Under the pieces are notes generated by a model. That model saw nothing but the letters and a program-made list of their open reading frames with translations, searched no databases and was not told the origin of the DNA. A stretch of DNA of 64,000 bases, from positions 186,001-250,000 of the forward strand of contig JACKFD010000003.1 in assembly GCA_020632655.1 (NCBI GenBank), given 5' to 3'. This document shows positions 38,295 through 47,110 of this stretch, one piece after another; the first letter of the stretch is position 1; the number at the start of each line of letters is the position of its first letter. This DNA comes from Spirochaetaceae bacterium. Its GTDB lineage: Bacteria > Myxococcota_A > UBA9160 > UBA4427. The position numbers and the translations under genes are program-made.

Positions 38295-39586
38295 CGGCCC
38301 CTGCGAATCCCCTCCGCCCGGCGATGCCCGCGTCCACGCCGGTCCGGCGCGTGGCCTACGTCGTGAAGCGCTACCCGCGCTACTCGGAGACCTTCATCGT
38401 CAACGAGATCCTCGCTCACGAGGAGGCGGGCCTCGAGGTCACGATCTTCGGCCTCAAGGCGCCCAACGACACGCATTTCCAGGACGCGATCTCACGCGTC
38501 CGCGCACCCGTGCATCTGCTTCCGGGCAAGGGCCTCAAGCCGAAGAGCTTCTGGCAGCGACTCGCGGAGGCGGGGCCGCTCCTGCCGCGCGTCCAGGCCT
38601 ATCTGCCCGAGGCCCTCGAGGAGGACGTCGTCCACGTGCACCAGGCGATGACCCTCGCCCAGACGATCCGCGAGCAGCGGATCGAGCACGTGCATGCCCA
38701 CTTCGGGAGCTCCCCGGCGACGGTGGCGCGCTTGGCGGCTCGATTCGCGGGCGTGTCCTACAGCTTCACGGCGCACGCCAAGGATCTCTACCACGCGTCG
38801 GTCGATCGGGGGGCCTTCCTCCGGCGGCACGTCGATTGCGATGCGCTCGTGACGATCAGCGAATTCAATCGCCGCCACCTGCTCGAGGACTGCGGGCTGG
38901 CCGTCGACCGGGTCGAGCTCGTCTACAACGGGCTCGATCTCGACCGATTCGCCTGGGCGCCCGCCGCCCGGGAGCGTCCGCGGATCCTCGGCGTGGGACG
39001 ACTCGTCGAGAAGAAGGGCTTCGGCGATCTGCTCGAAGCGTGCGCGCGACTCGCCTCCGACGGTCTCGACTTCGATTGTCGGATCCTCGGCGGCGGGCCG
39101 CTCGAGGCGGAGCTGCGCGCCCGCATCGAGCGGCTCGGGCTGGGTGACCGGGTCGAGCTGCTGGGGCCGCTACCCCAGGAGGAGACGCGGCGGCTGCTCT
39201 CGGAAGCGACCGTCTTCGCGGCGCCCTGCGTCGTGGCCAGCGACGGCGATCGCGACGGCGTGCCGACGACGATCCTCGAGGCGATGGCCCTCGGTGTGCC
39301 CGTCGTGTCGACCGACGTGACGGGCATCCCGGAGGTCGTGCGCGATGGTCGGACCGGCGTGCTCGTGCCGCAGGCCGATCCCAAGCGGCTGGCCGACGCG
39401 CTCAGGCAACTGATCGAGCAGCCCGCGCACGGGCGCGCCCTGGCACGGGCTGCACGGAGGCTGATCGAGGAGCGCTTCGACGCGCGGAAGAGCACGGCGC
39501 GGCTTCGCGAGGTCTTCGCACTCGCCCGCGCCCGCGCGCAGGCGCGGGATGGTCGGCGCGCCCGACCGTGGAGCGATCCGGCATGA
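38291..39586 (+). CDS. GT4-family glycosyltransferase
   Basis: A 431-residue retaining GT-B enzyme. N-terminal part: AYVVKRYPRYSETFIVNEILAHEEAGL and HVHAHFGSSPATVARLAA. C-terminal part: ILGVGRLVEKKGFGDLLEACARL, ILGGGPLEAEL, and the E-x7-E region PTTILEAMALGVPVVSTDVTGIPE. It probably builds an oligosaccharide on a lipid carrier. The GTG at 38291 overlaps the previous stop as GTGA. It is strikingly similar to the first half of the fused enzyme at 50830. Confidence 0.9.
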   Translation: MTAPANPLRPAMPASTPVRRVAYVVKRYPRYSETFIVNEILAHEEAGLEVTIFGLKAPNDTHFQDAISRVRAPVHLLPGKGLKPKSFWQRLAEAGPLLPRVQAYLPEALEEDVVHVHQAMTLAQTIREQRIEHVHAHFGSSPATVARLAARFAGVSYSFTAHAKDLYHASVDRGAFLRRHVDCDALVTISEFNRRHLLEDCGLAVDRVELVYNGLDLDRFAWAPAARERPRILGVGRLVEKKGFGDLLEACARLASDGLDFDCRILGGGPLEAELRARIERLGLGDRVELLGPLPQEETRRLLSEATVFAAPCVVASDGDRDGVPTTILEAMALGVPVVSTDVTGIPEVVRDGRTGVLVPQADPKRLADALRQLIEQPAHGRALARAARRLIEERFDARKSTARLREVFALARARAQARDGRRARPWSDPA

Positions 39587-40866
39587 GCCTGCGCGTCGCC
39601 TACGTGTGTGCCGACCGCGGGGTCCCGGTCTTCGGCTGCAAGGGATCCTCCGTGCACGTGCAGGAGGTGCTGCGGGCCTTCCTGCGCCGGGGAGCGAAGG
39701 TCGACCTCTTCGCTGCCCGGCTCGGCGGCGACCGCCCCGAGGATCTCGGCGACGTGCGTGTCCATCGCCTGGCGCGCCCGCCCCGCACGCGAGCGGAAGC
39801 GGATCCCATCGCGGTCGGGGCCGGCCCCCGAAGAGCGAACGGGCCGACGCAGGCGGGCGCCGACAGCGAGGCCGACCGGCTCGTGACCGATCGATCCCTC
39901 GATCGGCAGCTGGCCGCAGCCACGACCCCCTTCGACCTCGTCTACGAGCGCCATGCGCTCTTCTCGTCATCCGCGATGCGCTTCGCACGCTTGCGCGGGC
40001 TGCCTGGCGTACTCGAGGTGAACGCGCCCCTCGTCGAAGAGCAGCTCGCCCATCGGCGCCTCGCGCACCCCGCGCGCGCCCGCAGCATGGCACGGGAGGC
40101 GCTGTGCGCCGCCTCCTTGCGAGTCGCGGTCTCGCACGGCGTCGTCGACGGCCATCGCGCCTACGGTCTGGACCGCGACGACTTCCTGGTCTGTCCGAAT
40201 GGCGTCGATCCCGCGCGCTTCGCCTGGGACATCCCGACCGCGCGTACCCGCGAGACCCGGGAGTCCTTCACGATCGGCTTCCTCGGCACGCTCAAGCCCT
40301 GGCATGGCCTCGACGTGCTGCTCGAGGCCTTCGGGCTGCTCGCCGTGCGTGACCCCGCCTACCGACTGCTGGTGGTGGGCGACGGTCCGCAACGCGAGCG
40401 GATCGAGTCCTTCTGCGCGCAGGCGGGGCTCTCCGGGCGGGTCGAGCTGACGGGGGCGGCCGAGCCGCGAGAGGTACCTCGATGGCTCGCCCGGATGGAC
40501 GTGGGGACCGCGCCCTACGATGCGCCGGAGGGCCACTACTTCTCGCCGCTCAAGGTCGTCGAGTACATGGCGGCGGGGCTGCCCGTCGTCGCCTCGCGCA
40601 CGGGCCAGCTCCCGGATCTCGTCGAGGAGGGGCGGGAGGGGCTCCTGCTGCCTCCGGGAGACGCGCAGGCCCTCGCGACGGCGCTCGAGGGCTTGCGCAG
40701 GAATCGCGCGCTCGCCGTCGCGATGGGCGAGCGGGGCCGGGCACGGGTGCTCGCCGAGCATACGTGGGACGCGATCCTCGAGCGCGTGCTCGCTGCGGCC
40801 CTGCGCGCCGGGCCGGCGCGGTTCGTGCCGCCCAGGACGGCCGGTCTGCCGAGCGGAGGCGCCTAG
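39583..40866 (+). CDS. GT4-family glycosyltransferase
   Basis: A 427-residue GT-B enzyme of a different GT4 subgroup. It begins LRVAYVCADRGVPVFGCKGSSVHVQEVLRAF (acceptor side) and continues with DLVYERHALFSSS, FTIGFLGTLKPWHGLDVLLEAF, VVGDGPQRERIE, and the donor-side YFSPLKVVEYMAAGLPVVAS with its E-containing motif. Residues about 75-110 are a low-complexity insertion. The ATG at 39583 overlaps the previous stop by four bases; an ATG at 39568 is possible but unneeded. The stop is one base from the ABC transporter start. Confidence 0.9.
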   Translation: MSLRVAYVCADRGVPVFGCKGSSVHVQEVLRAFLRRGAKVDLFAARLGGDRPEDLGDVRVHRLARPPRTRAEADPIAVGAGPRRANGPTQAGADSEADRLVTDRSLDRQLAAATTPFDLVYERHALFSSSAMRFARLRGLPGVLEVNAPLVEEQLAHRRLAHPARARSMAREALCAASLRVAVSHGVVDGHRAYGLDRDDFLVCPNGVDPARFAWDIPTARTRETRESFTIGFLGTLKPWHGLDVLLEAFGLLAVRDPAYRLLVVGDGPQRERIESFCAQAGLSGRVELTGAAEPREVPRWLARMDVGTAPYDAPEGHYFSPLKVVEYMAAGLPVVASRTGQLPDLVEEGREGLLLPPGDAQALATALEGLRRNRALAVAMGERGRARVLAEHTWDAILERVLAAALRAGPARFVPPRTAGLPSGGA

Positions 40867-40867
40867 T

Positions 40868-42688
40868 ATGGGCAAGCGACACGATGCGCCGCGCGTCCTC
40901 GCCACCGGGCGGTGCTTCCTCGTCCGCTTCGGTCGCGAGATCCGGGAGCAGCGCGGGCTGCTCGCCGCCTCCTTCGCCGCCCTGTTGGGACAGACCCTGC
41001 TGCGGCTGCTCGAGCCCTGGCCGCTCGGCCTGGTGGTCGACCACGTCCTCGGTGTGGGCGAGGACGGCGCGACGGTGGGACTGCTCGCCGGGATCGAGCC
41101 GACGCGGCTGCTGGTCGGGGCGGCCGTCGCGGTGGTGGCGATCGCCATCCTGCGCGCCGGGGCGGGCTACGTCGGGACGGTCGGCTTCGCCATCGTCGGC
41201 AACCGCGTGCTCACGACCGTGCGCGAGCGGCTCTTCCGGCATCTCCAATCCCTCTCCCTCGCCTATCACGCCCGCTCGCGCAGCGGGGACGTCGTCGTGC
41301 GGGTGATCGGCGACGTGGGGACCGTCCGCGACGTGACGGTCACCGCCCTGCTGCCGCTCTTCGCGAACGCGCTCGTGCTGGTGGGGATGCTCGGTGTGAT
41401 GGCCTGGCTCGACTGGCGGCTCACGGCCCTCGCGCTCTCGACGGTTCCGCTCTTCTGGCTCTCGATGGTGCGGCTGGGGCGGCGCATCCAGACCGTGTCG
41501 CGCAAGCAGCGGCGACAGGAGGGGCTGCTGGCGGGGACCGCGGCGGAGTCGCTGGTCGGAATCGAGACCGTGCAGTCGCTCTCCCTGGACTCGACCTTCG
41601 CCGATCGCTTCGGGAGTCAGAACGACGGGAGCATGCGGGCCGGTGTGAAGGCCAAGCGCCTCTCGGCCCGGCTCGAGCGCACGGTCGACGTCGTGGCGGC
41701 GCTCGCGACGGGGCTCGTGCTCTTCTTCGGGGCGAAGGCGGCGCTCGCCGGGGCGCTGCGTGTGGGCGAGCTGGTCGTGTTCATGTCCTACCTGAAGACG
41801 GCGATCCGCCCCGTGCGGGGCATGGCGAAGTACACGGCGCGGCTCGCCAAGGCGAGCGCCGCCGCGGAGCGCGTGCTCGAGATCATCGAGGAGCTGCCCG
41901 AGGTGGCGGATCGCGAAGACGCGGTCGAGGCGCCCGCGCTGCGGGGCGAGATCCGCTTCGAGGGGGCGGACTTCGGCTACGCCCGCGGCGAGCCCGTGCT
42001 GCGCGGGGTCGACCTGGTGCTGCCCGCCGGCGCCCACGTCGCGATCGTGGGACCCTCGGGCGCGGGCAAGTCGACGCTCGTCGCGTCGGTGCTCAGGCTC
42101 ATCGATCCGCTCGCGGGCTGCGTGCGGATCGACGGACACGACCTGCGCGAGTACACACTCCGCTCCTTGCGGCGACAGGTGGCGGTCGTGCCGCAGGAGA
42201 CGCTGCTCTTCACCGGCACGATCGCGGAGAACATCGCGCTCGCTCGTCCCGACGCGACGCGCGAGGAAATCGAAGCCTGCGCGCGACTGGCCCGCGCACA
42301 CGCATTCGTGTCGGCGCTACCGCACGGCTATGACGAGCCCGTGGGCGAGCGGGGTGCCGATCTCTCGGTCGGTCAGCGCCGACGGCTCGCGATCGCGCGG
42401 GCGGCGCTGAGTGCCGCTCCGATCGTGATCCTCGACGAGCCCCTGGCGAGCCTCGACCGCGAGAACCAGATCGAGGTCGAGCGCGCGCTCGAGGCTTCCA
42501 CGAAGGGACGCACGACCCTGCACGTGACCCACGATCTCGAGGCCGCGTGTCGCGCCGATCGCGTGCTCGTGATCGAGGACGGGCGCGTGGTCGAGTACGG
42601 TCCGCCGGCTGCGCTCGTGGCCGGCGACGGCCATCTCGCGCGCCGGATGACGCACTTCGCAGGGGGACTCGATGCTGGCGTCGGATGA
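40868..42688 (+). CDS. ABC exporter, fused permease and ATPase
   Basis: A 606-residue half-transporter of the MsbA/type IV exporter class. Six membrane helices (about residues 25-310) precede an ATPase with Walker A VGPSGAGKST, Q-loop VVPQETLLF, signature DLSVGQRRR, Walker B IVILDEPLASLD and His switch HVTHD. It acts as a dimer. In this operon it most likely flips or exports the lipid-linked product of the adjacent glycosyltransferases. The ATG at 40868 is one base after the previous stop. It overlaps the next gene by 17 bases. Confidence 0.92.
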   Translation: MGKRHDAPRVLATGRCFLVRFGREIREQRGLLAASFAALLGQTLLRLLEPWPLGLVVDHVLGVGEDGATVGLLAGIEPTRLLVGAAVAVVAIAILRAGAGYVGTVGFAIVGNRVLTTVRERLFRHLQSLSLAYHARSRSGDVVVRVIGDVGTVRDVTVTALLPLFANALVLVGMLGVMAWLDWRLTALALSTVPLFWLSMVRLGRRIQTVSRKQRRQEGLLAGTAAESLVGIETVQSLSLDSTFADRFGSQNDGSMRAGVKAKRLSARLERTVDVVAALATGLVLFFGAKAALAGALRVGELVVFMSYLKTAIRPVRGMAKYTARLAKASAAAERVLEIIEELPEVADREDAVEAPALRGEIRFEGADFGYARGEPVLRGVDLVLPAGAHVAIVGPSGAGKSTLVASVLRLIDPLAGCVRIDGHDLREYTLRSLRRQVAVVPQETLLFTGTIAENIALARPDATREEIEACARLARAHAFVSALPHGYDEPVGERGADLSVGQRRRLAIARAALSAAPIVILDEPLASLDRENQIEVERALEASTKGRTTLHVTHDLEAACRADRVLVIEDGRVVEYGPPAALVAGDGHLARRMTHFAGGLDAGVG

Positions 42689-44027
42689 CGCGGGTCTGGT
42701 CGCGCGGGACCGGGCGCTTCCCGGCCTCGAGACGCTGCTCGACGAGAAGCGACTGCACGAGGCGCTCGCCAGTCGCGGCTTCGACGGGATCGAGGCGCTC
42801 GAAGCGGACTACGTCCGCTACAAGCCGGGCACCAGCTGTCTCGTCGCCTACCGATTTCGTCTCGCAGGCGTGCCGGGCCGGCTCCACGCCATCACCTACG
42901 GACGTCGTGCCGAGGGCAAGCTCGAGAAGGCCGCTCTGCTCGAGCGGCGGGAGGGAGGCGGCCGGACCGAGGCGATGCTGGGCGCCGGTGGCTGCCTCTA
43001 CGCGCGGGAGGCGCGCGCGCTGGTCTGCTTCCACCCCTTCGATCCGGAGCTGCCCGCCCTCGCGCGTCTCCATGATCCCGGCCGGCGGACGGCGCTGCTC
43101 GCGCGCATCTTCGGCTCGCGGGACGGGACCGGTTCGGGGGCCCCCGGAGCCGACGCATCATGGCATCCGACATTCGTGGAGGCGGCGGTGGTCGAGCCGC
43201 TCGCCTACAAGCCGGGCCGCCGATTCGTCGCTCGCGTGTCGGGTGCGTCGGGCCCGTCGGCCGTGCTGCGCTTGTACGCGTCGGCCGGGCGGCATCGGCG
43301 CACGCGCGCGCTGCGGGGCTTGCGGAACGGCGAGGTGCTTCGGGTACCGACCCGCGTCGGGGGCTCGAAACGTCATCGGGCGACGGCCGTGACCTGGCTC
43401 GCCGGAGAGAGCCTGCGCACGCGCGTGCGAGGTGGGCGGCCGGTCGGAGGGAGCGAGCTCGAAGCCGTGGCTTCGGCTGTCGCCGAGCTGCACGCGACGC
43501 CCCTCGACTCGCTGTCGGGCCTCGGCTTCCGACATCCGGCGGAGGGACTCGGGGAGGTCGAGACGGGACTCGCGGCGCTGTGTCCGGAGCAGACGGAGCG
43601 GATCGCGTCGATCCGCCTGAGGCTCGAGGACGTGCTGGCGACGGTCGAACGCGCCGAGGCGCTCGTGCACGGCGATCTCTACGACAAACAGGTCGTGCTC
43701 TGCGAAGACGGCGTCGGGATCGTCGATCTCGACGACCTGCGGCGCGGCGATCCGCGCGAGGACCTGGCGCTCGTCGTGGCGCACTGGCTGCGCGATGGGC
43801 TCGTCGGGGCGGGGCGGGGCGAAGAGCTCGTGGGGCGATGGATCGCGCATTACGAGACGTGCGTCGGGCGAGCGATGCCCGGCCTGGCGGGCTTCGTGGC
43901 GGCCGCGCTCTTCCGGCTCGCGCCGCACCCGTTCCGTGGGCGCTCCGCCCGTTGGCAATCGGAGGTCACGGCCCTGCTCGATCGGGTCGAGGGGCTCCTC
44001 GATGCCGGGCTGGCGGGTGTGGTGTGA
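42672..44027 (+). CDS. APH-fold small-molecule kinase (first of three in the glycan region)
   Basis: A 451-residue protein with a probable N-terminal accessory part (to about residue 160, with a YKPGTS segment that recurs later as YKPGRR) and a C-terminal phosphotransferase domain. The catalytic loop ALVHGDLYDKQVVL has Gln where most of the family has Asn, and DLDDLRRGDPREDLALVVAH supplies the metal Asp. It probably phosphorylates a sugar or a similar compound, perhaps the glycan product. It is coupled to the ABC gene (17-base overlap) and to the next kinase (four-base overlap). Confidence 0.8.
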   Translation: MLASDDAGLVARDRALPGLETLLDEKRLHEALASRGFDGIEALEADYVRYKPGTSCLVAYRFRLAGVPGRLHAITYGRRAEGKLEKAALLERREGGGRTEAMLGAGGCLYAREARALVCFHPFDPELPALARLHDPGRRTALLARIFGSRDGTGSGAPGADASWHPTFVEAAVVEPLAYKPGRRFVARVSGASGPSAVLRLYASAGRHRRTRALRGLRNGEVLRVPTRVGGSKRHRATAVTWLAGESLRTRVRGGRPVGGSELEAVASAVAELHATPLDSLSGLGFRHPAEGLGEVETGLAALCPEQTERIASIRLRLEDVLATVERAEALVHGDLYDKQVVLCEDGVGIVDLDDLRRGDPREDLALVVAHWLRDGLVGAGRGEELVGRWIAHYETCVGRAMPGLAGFVAAALFRLAPHPFRGRSARWQSEVTALLDRVEGLLDAGLAGVV

Positions 44028-45115
44028 CGGGGGACGCCTTCGCGGCGCGGGTGGCAAGGGCCTGTGACTGGCGGGTGGCCGAAGCAGCCCTCGGTCCGTT
44101 CGTGGTGGGAGATGGTGCGCCCGGAGAGCCGCGTCTCTCGGCGCTGCGCGTGCTCAAGGAACGCCCCGGGCGGCGTTGCGTGATCCGCTACGACTTCGTC
44201 GTCGAGGGCGATCGGGAGCGCGAGCGGCGCTACGTCGGCAAGGTCCGTGCGCGGGGCGCCCACGCACGGGTGCATCGACTCGGCCTGGCCTTGCGCGAGC
44301 GCGGCTTCGACGAGCGCGGGACGCGGGCCTTCGTCGTGGCGGAGCCGGTGGCGATGGTCGAGTCGCTGGGGTTGAACCTCGTGCGCTGGGCTCCGGGCGC
44401 GACGCTGGCGGACGAGATCGCCGCCGATCGCTCGAGCGAGCAGACGCTCGAGCGGGTCGGGAGGGGACTGGCCGAGCTCCATCTGGAGGGGCCGGTTCCT
44501 GCGCGGCGGCATTCGAAGTCGGCTGAGCTCGCGGTGCTCGAGCAGGACCTGCCACGCGCTGCGGAGCGCAATCCCGAACATGCCGTGCGGATCGAGCGTC
44601 TGCTGGTCGCGGCCAGGCATCTGGTCGCCCGGCTGCCGGAGGCAGCGCCCGTCCCGATCCATCGAGACTTCCATCCCGAGCAGCTGCTGCTCGCGGGCGA
44701 CGCGATCGTACTGATCGACCTCGATCTCTATACCCAAGGCGATCCCTGCGTCGACGTCGGCAACTTCGTCGCCCACCTGCGCGAACAGGCCCTGCGCGAG
44801 AAGGGGGACGTGCGCGCCTCGGCGGCGCAGGAGGCGGCCTTCCTGCGAGGCTATCGAAGCGTCGCCGACGGCCCCGCGCTCGAGGCCCTCCCGGTGTGGT
44901 GCTTCCTGTCGTTCGTGCGCCACGTGTGGATCGCGTCGCGGATCCCCGAACGAACCGACTTCGTGCCGTCGATCCTGGCGGCTTCGGAGGCCGCCTGGCG
45001 GGAGCTCCGCTCGGATCCGCGATCCGCATCGGCCGTCCAGGTCCGCGCCTCGCCCGGGTCGGCGCGATCACGCGCGCGCCGGGGCCGCCCGGGCGGGGCA
45101 GGGCGCGGCGCCTAG
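44024..45115 (+). CDS. APH-fold small-molecule kinase (second)
   Basis: A 363-residue phosphotransferase. Seen: VLKERPGRRCVIRYDFVV near the N-terminus, the catalytic loop PIHRDFHPEQLLL near 224-236, again with Gln for the usual Asn, and LIDLDLYTQGDPCVDVGNFVAHL. The last about 35 residues are Arg/Gly-rich and disordered. GTG 44024 overlaps the previous stop as GTGA. The gene ends the operon; its stop shares CTAG with the stop of the convergent outer-membrane gene, so no terminator space exists between them. Confidence 0.82.
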   Translation: MTGDAFAARVARACDWRVAEAALGPFVVGDGAPGEPRLSALRVLKERPGRRCVIRYDFVVEGDRERERRYVGKVRARGAHARVHRLGLALRERGFDERGTRAFVVAEPVAMVESLGLNLVRWAPGATLADEIAADRSSEQTLERVGRGLAELHLEGPVPARRHSKSAELAVLEQDLPRAAERNPEHAVRIERLLVAARHLVARLPEAAPVPIHRDFHPEQLLLAGDAIVLIDLDLYTQGDPCVDVGNFVAHLREQALREKGDVRASAAQEAAFLRGYRSVADGPALEALPVWCFLSFVRHVWIASRIPERTDFVPSILAASEAAWRELRSDPRSASAVQVRASPGSARSRARRGRPGGAGRGA

Positions 45116-46923
45116 AAGTTCATCCGGAAGCGCAGCGAGCCGAGATAGCTCTCGCGGTCCTCGCCGCGGCCGAAGGCCTGACCCGGCCAGAAGACGGCGA
45201 AGACGGCCTTGATCTCGAAGCGCTCCCACTCCTCGATGCCGAGCACCACGTCGAGCTCGTCGCCGAGGTCGCGATCGCGGCCGTAGGGGCGGCGGCGCAG
45301 GTTGGCGTCACGCAGGTAGGCGGCGAGCTCGTCCTGGGCGTAGCGGTGGTAGACGAGGTCGAGGGAGCTCGCGCGCAGGAAGCGAAAGCCGAGTCCGGCG
45401 GTCCAGACCTCGAGGTTCGCGAGCTCGGGATCGAGCAGCTCGCCGTAGTAGTTGAAGGTGGCGACGCCGCCGAACTTGTCCGTGTCGTCCTGGAGGCCGG
45501 TCTGTCGGAAGCCCCGCTGGCGCTCCTGGAAGTCGCCGAGGCGACCCGACCCGAAGGCCCAGCCCGCGATCAGCGTCGGTCGCAGGGGCAGCGGGAGCTC
45601 CCAGTAGGCGCCGACGTCGAGTCCGTAGCCGAAGACCTCGTGGTGATTCCGGAGCAGGACGCTGCGGCCCGTGCCGCGTGCGCGGTCGGGGCCGGCGAAG
45701 TCGTAGAAGGACTCGCGGCCGAACACGACGGCGCCGTCGAGCCAGTAGCGGACGAGGCCGAGGGCGCCGGGCTTCACGCGTCCGGCCAGCTCGCCGCCGA
45801 GCCAGGTCAGCTCGGCGTCGCTCTCGTCCTCGCGGCTGCGGTCGATGCAGCCCGAGGTGTAGAAGGGACTGGGGAAGGGGGGCGGGCGGACGCAGAGGGC
45901 GCCCAGACGATGGTAGTCGTCGGACTGGTCGTCCTGATGGAGCCCGCGCAGGGCGATCGAGTGGTCGGGCCAGTACTCCCACCAGGCTTCGCCCAGGATG
46001 CGCAGGACCTCCTCCTCCTCGGGGTCGATGCGATCCCGCCCGAGGTCGCGCGGCAATAGCTGCTCGCCGACGCCGATCGAGACGTGCAGGCGCTTCGCGT
46101 CCCAGCGCAGCCGGACCGAGTCGAGGTCCCGGTCCCACCACCACTCGCGCTCGTCGGAATAGCGTTGGGCGCCCACCTGCACCGCGAGCGGTGTGTCGAA
46201 GAGTCCGCCCCAGTAGAGCCAGGCCTCCCGTCGGCTGACGGTCCAGCGGCTCTGCTCCTGCGCGTAGTCGGAATGGACGAGATGCCGCCACTCGGCCTGG
46301 GCGGCGAGGTAGATCGCGATGTCGTCGGTGAAGGGGTAGAAGAGGTCGAGCTCGAGGCGCTGGTCGGTGTCGAGCTCGTCGTCGACGGGACGCCGGCCGC
46401 GGGCGTAGTCGTCGGCGCGCTCGGCGAGCTCGAGGTCGAAGCGCAGCAGGCGCTCGATCTGGGCCTCGTGGTCCAGGGTCAGACGACCGCTGAGTCGGAG
46501 CTCGCGGCCGAAGACGGGCAGGGCGATCGGTCGAGCGAGACGTTTGCGGTCCTCGCGTGCGATCAGGCTGTCGCGCCGGGTTCCGAGCACGCTGGGCGCC
46601 CGCGTCTCCTCGTGGGCGACCCGGCGCGGGTCCTCGATGCCGTCGACGTGGGGCGGCGTCGGGGTGGCCGCGGAGGCGGTCGTGGCGGTGGCCAGGGCGG
46701 TGGCCAGAGCCGCGATGGGGATGAGGGTGGCGATGCGGACGAGCACGCTGGCCAACCGCGAGGCGAGATCGCGCCGGCGCGACGCGTTTCGAAGCTGATC
46801 CCATGCGGTCTCCGGGGGATCGACGAGCGTGGAGGGAGACGAAGCCTGCGCTTCGCGGCGTCGCGAGCAGACGAGCAGCATGGCGGCGCGGAGTGCAAGG
46901 CAGGTGCCACGCGCCCGGCGCAC
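45112..46923 (-). CDS. Alginate-export-type outer-membrane protein
   Basis: An exported barrel protein of up to 603 residues. The alginate-export family pattern is seen in LRLSGRLTLDHEAQIERLLRF, REAWLYWGGLFDTPLAVQVGAQRYSDEREWWWDRDLDSVRLRWDAKRLHVSIGVGEQL, and later AGWAFGSG and TAGLGFRFL, closing on Phe (SLRFRMNF). A pore that lets a polysaccharide cross the outer membrane fits its place between two glycan operons. The signal peptide seems to begin only near residue 60 (LVRIATLIPIAALATALATATTASA), so the start may be GTG 46746. It is divergent from the PEP-CTERM gene. Confidence 0.82.
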   Translation of the reverse strand: MRRARGTCLALRAAMLLVCSRRREAQASSPSTLVDPPETAWDQLRNASRRRDLASRLASVLVRIATLIPIAALATALATATTASAATPTPPHVDGIEDPRRVAHEETRAPSVLGTRRDSLIAREDRKRLARPIALPVFGRELRLSGRLTLDHEAQIERLLRFDLELAERADDYARGRRPVDDELDTDQRLELDLFYPFTDDIAIYLAAQAEWRHLVHSDYAQEQSRWTVSRREAWLYWGGLFDTPLAVQVGAQRYSDEREWWWDRDLDSVRLRWDAKRLHVSIGVGEQLLPRDLGRDRIDPEEEEVLRILGEAWWEYWPDHSIALRGLHQDDQSDDYHRLGALCVRPPPFPSPFYTSGCIDRSREDESDAELTWLGGELAGRVKPGALGLVRYWLDGAVVFGRESFYDFAGPDRARGTGRSVLLRNHHEVFGYGLDVGAYWELPLPLRPTLIAGWAFGSGRLGDFQERQRGFRQTGLQDDTDKFGGVATFNYYGELLDPELANLEVWTAGLGFRFLRASSLDLVYHRYAQDELAAYLRDANLRRRPYGRDRDLGDELDVVLGIEEWERFEIKAVFAVFWPGQAFGRGEDRESYLGSLRFRMNF

Positions 46924-46959
46924 GAGAGCGACCCCATGGCGCTCCGTTCCGCGCGCGAT

Positions 46960-46996
46960 TGCGGGATATCACGCAGGGGTCGGGTGAGATCCCGCA
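46960..46996. promoter_or_regulatory. Candidate enhancer (activator-binding) site, inverted repeat
   Basis: TGCGGGATATCAC (46960-46972) and GTGAGATCCCGCA (46984-46996) are inverted copies matching at 12 of 13 positions with an 11-base gap. The centre is about 80 bases before the -24 element at 47058, a usual place for the binding site of a sigma-54 activator. The region also lies just upstream of the divergent outer-membrane gene. Confidence 0.6.
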
Positions 46997-47056
46997 GGTC
47001 CCCACGGCACGGGTTCGCGGGGGCGCGTCTCGGCGAGCCCGGTGCGTCGCGAACGG

Positions 47057-47072
47057 GGGCACGGCGATTGCA
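47057..47072 (+). promoter_or_regulatory. Sigma-54 (-24/-12) promoter for the PEP-CTERM operon
   Basis: GGGCACGGCGATTGCA differs from the promoter at 36375 by one base. The -24 GG (47058-47059) and the -12 GC (47070-47071) are 12 bases apart. The expected transcript start near 47083 gives a leader of about 28 bases to GTG 47111, which carries the GGAGAGGA ribosome binding site. An in-frame ATG at 47042 lies upstream of this promoter and is therefore unlikely as start. Confidence 0.78.
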
Positions 47073-47110
47073 CAGGTGTGGAACGAACTCTCGGAGAGGA
47101 GTCCCTGCCC

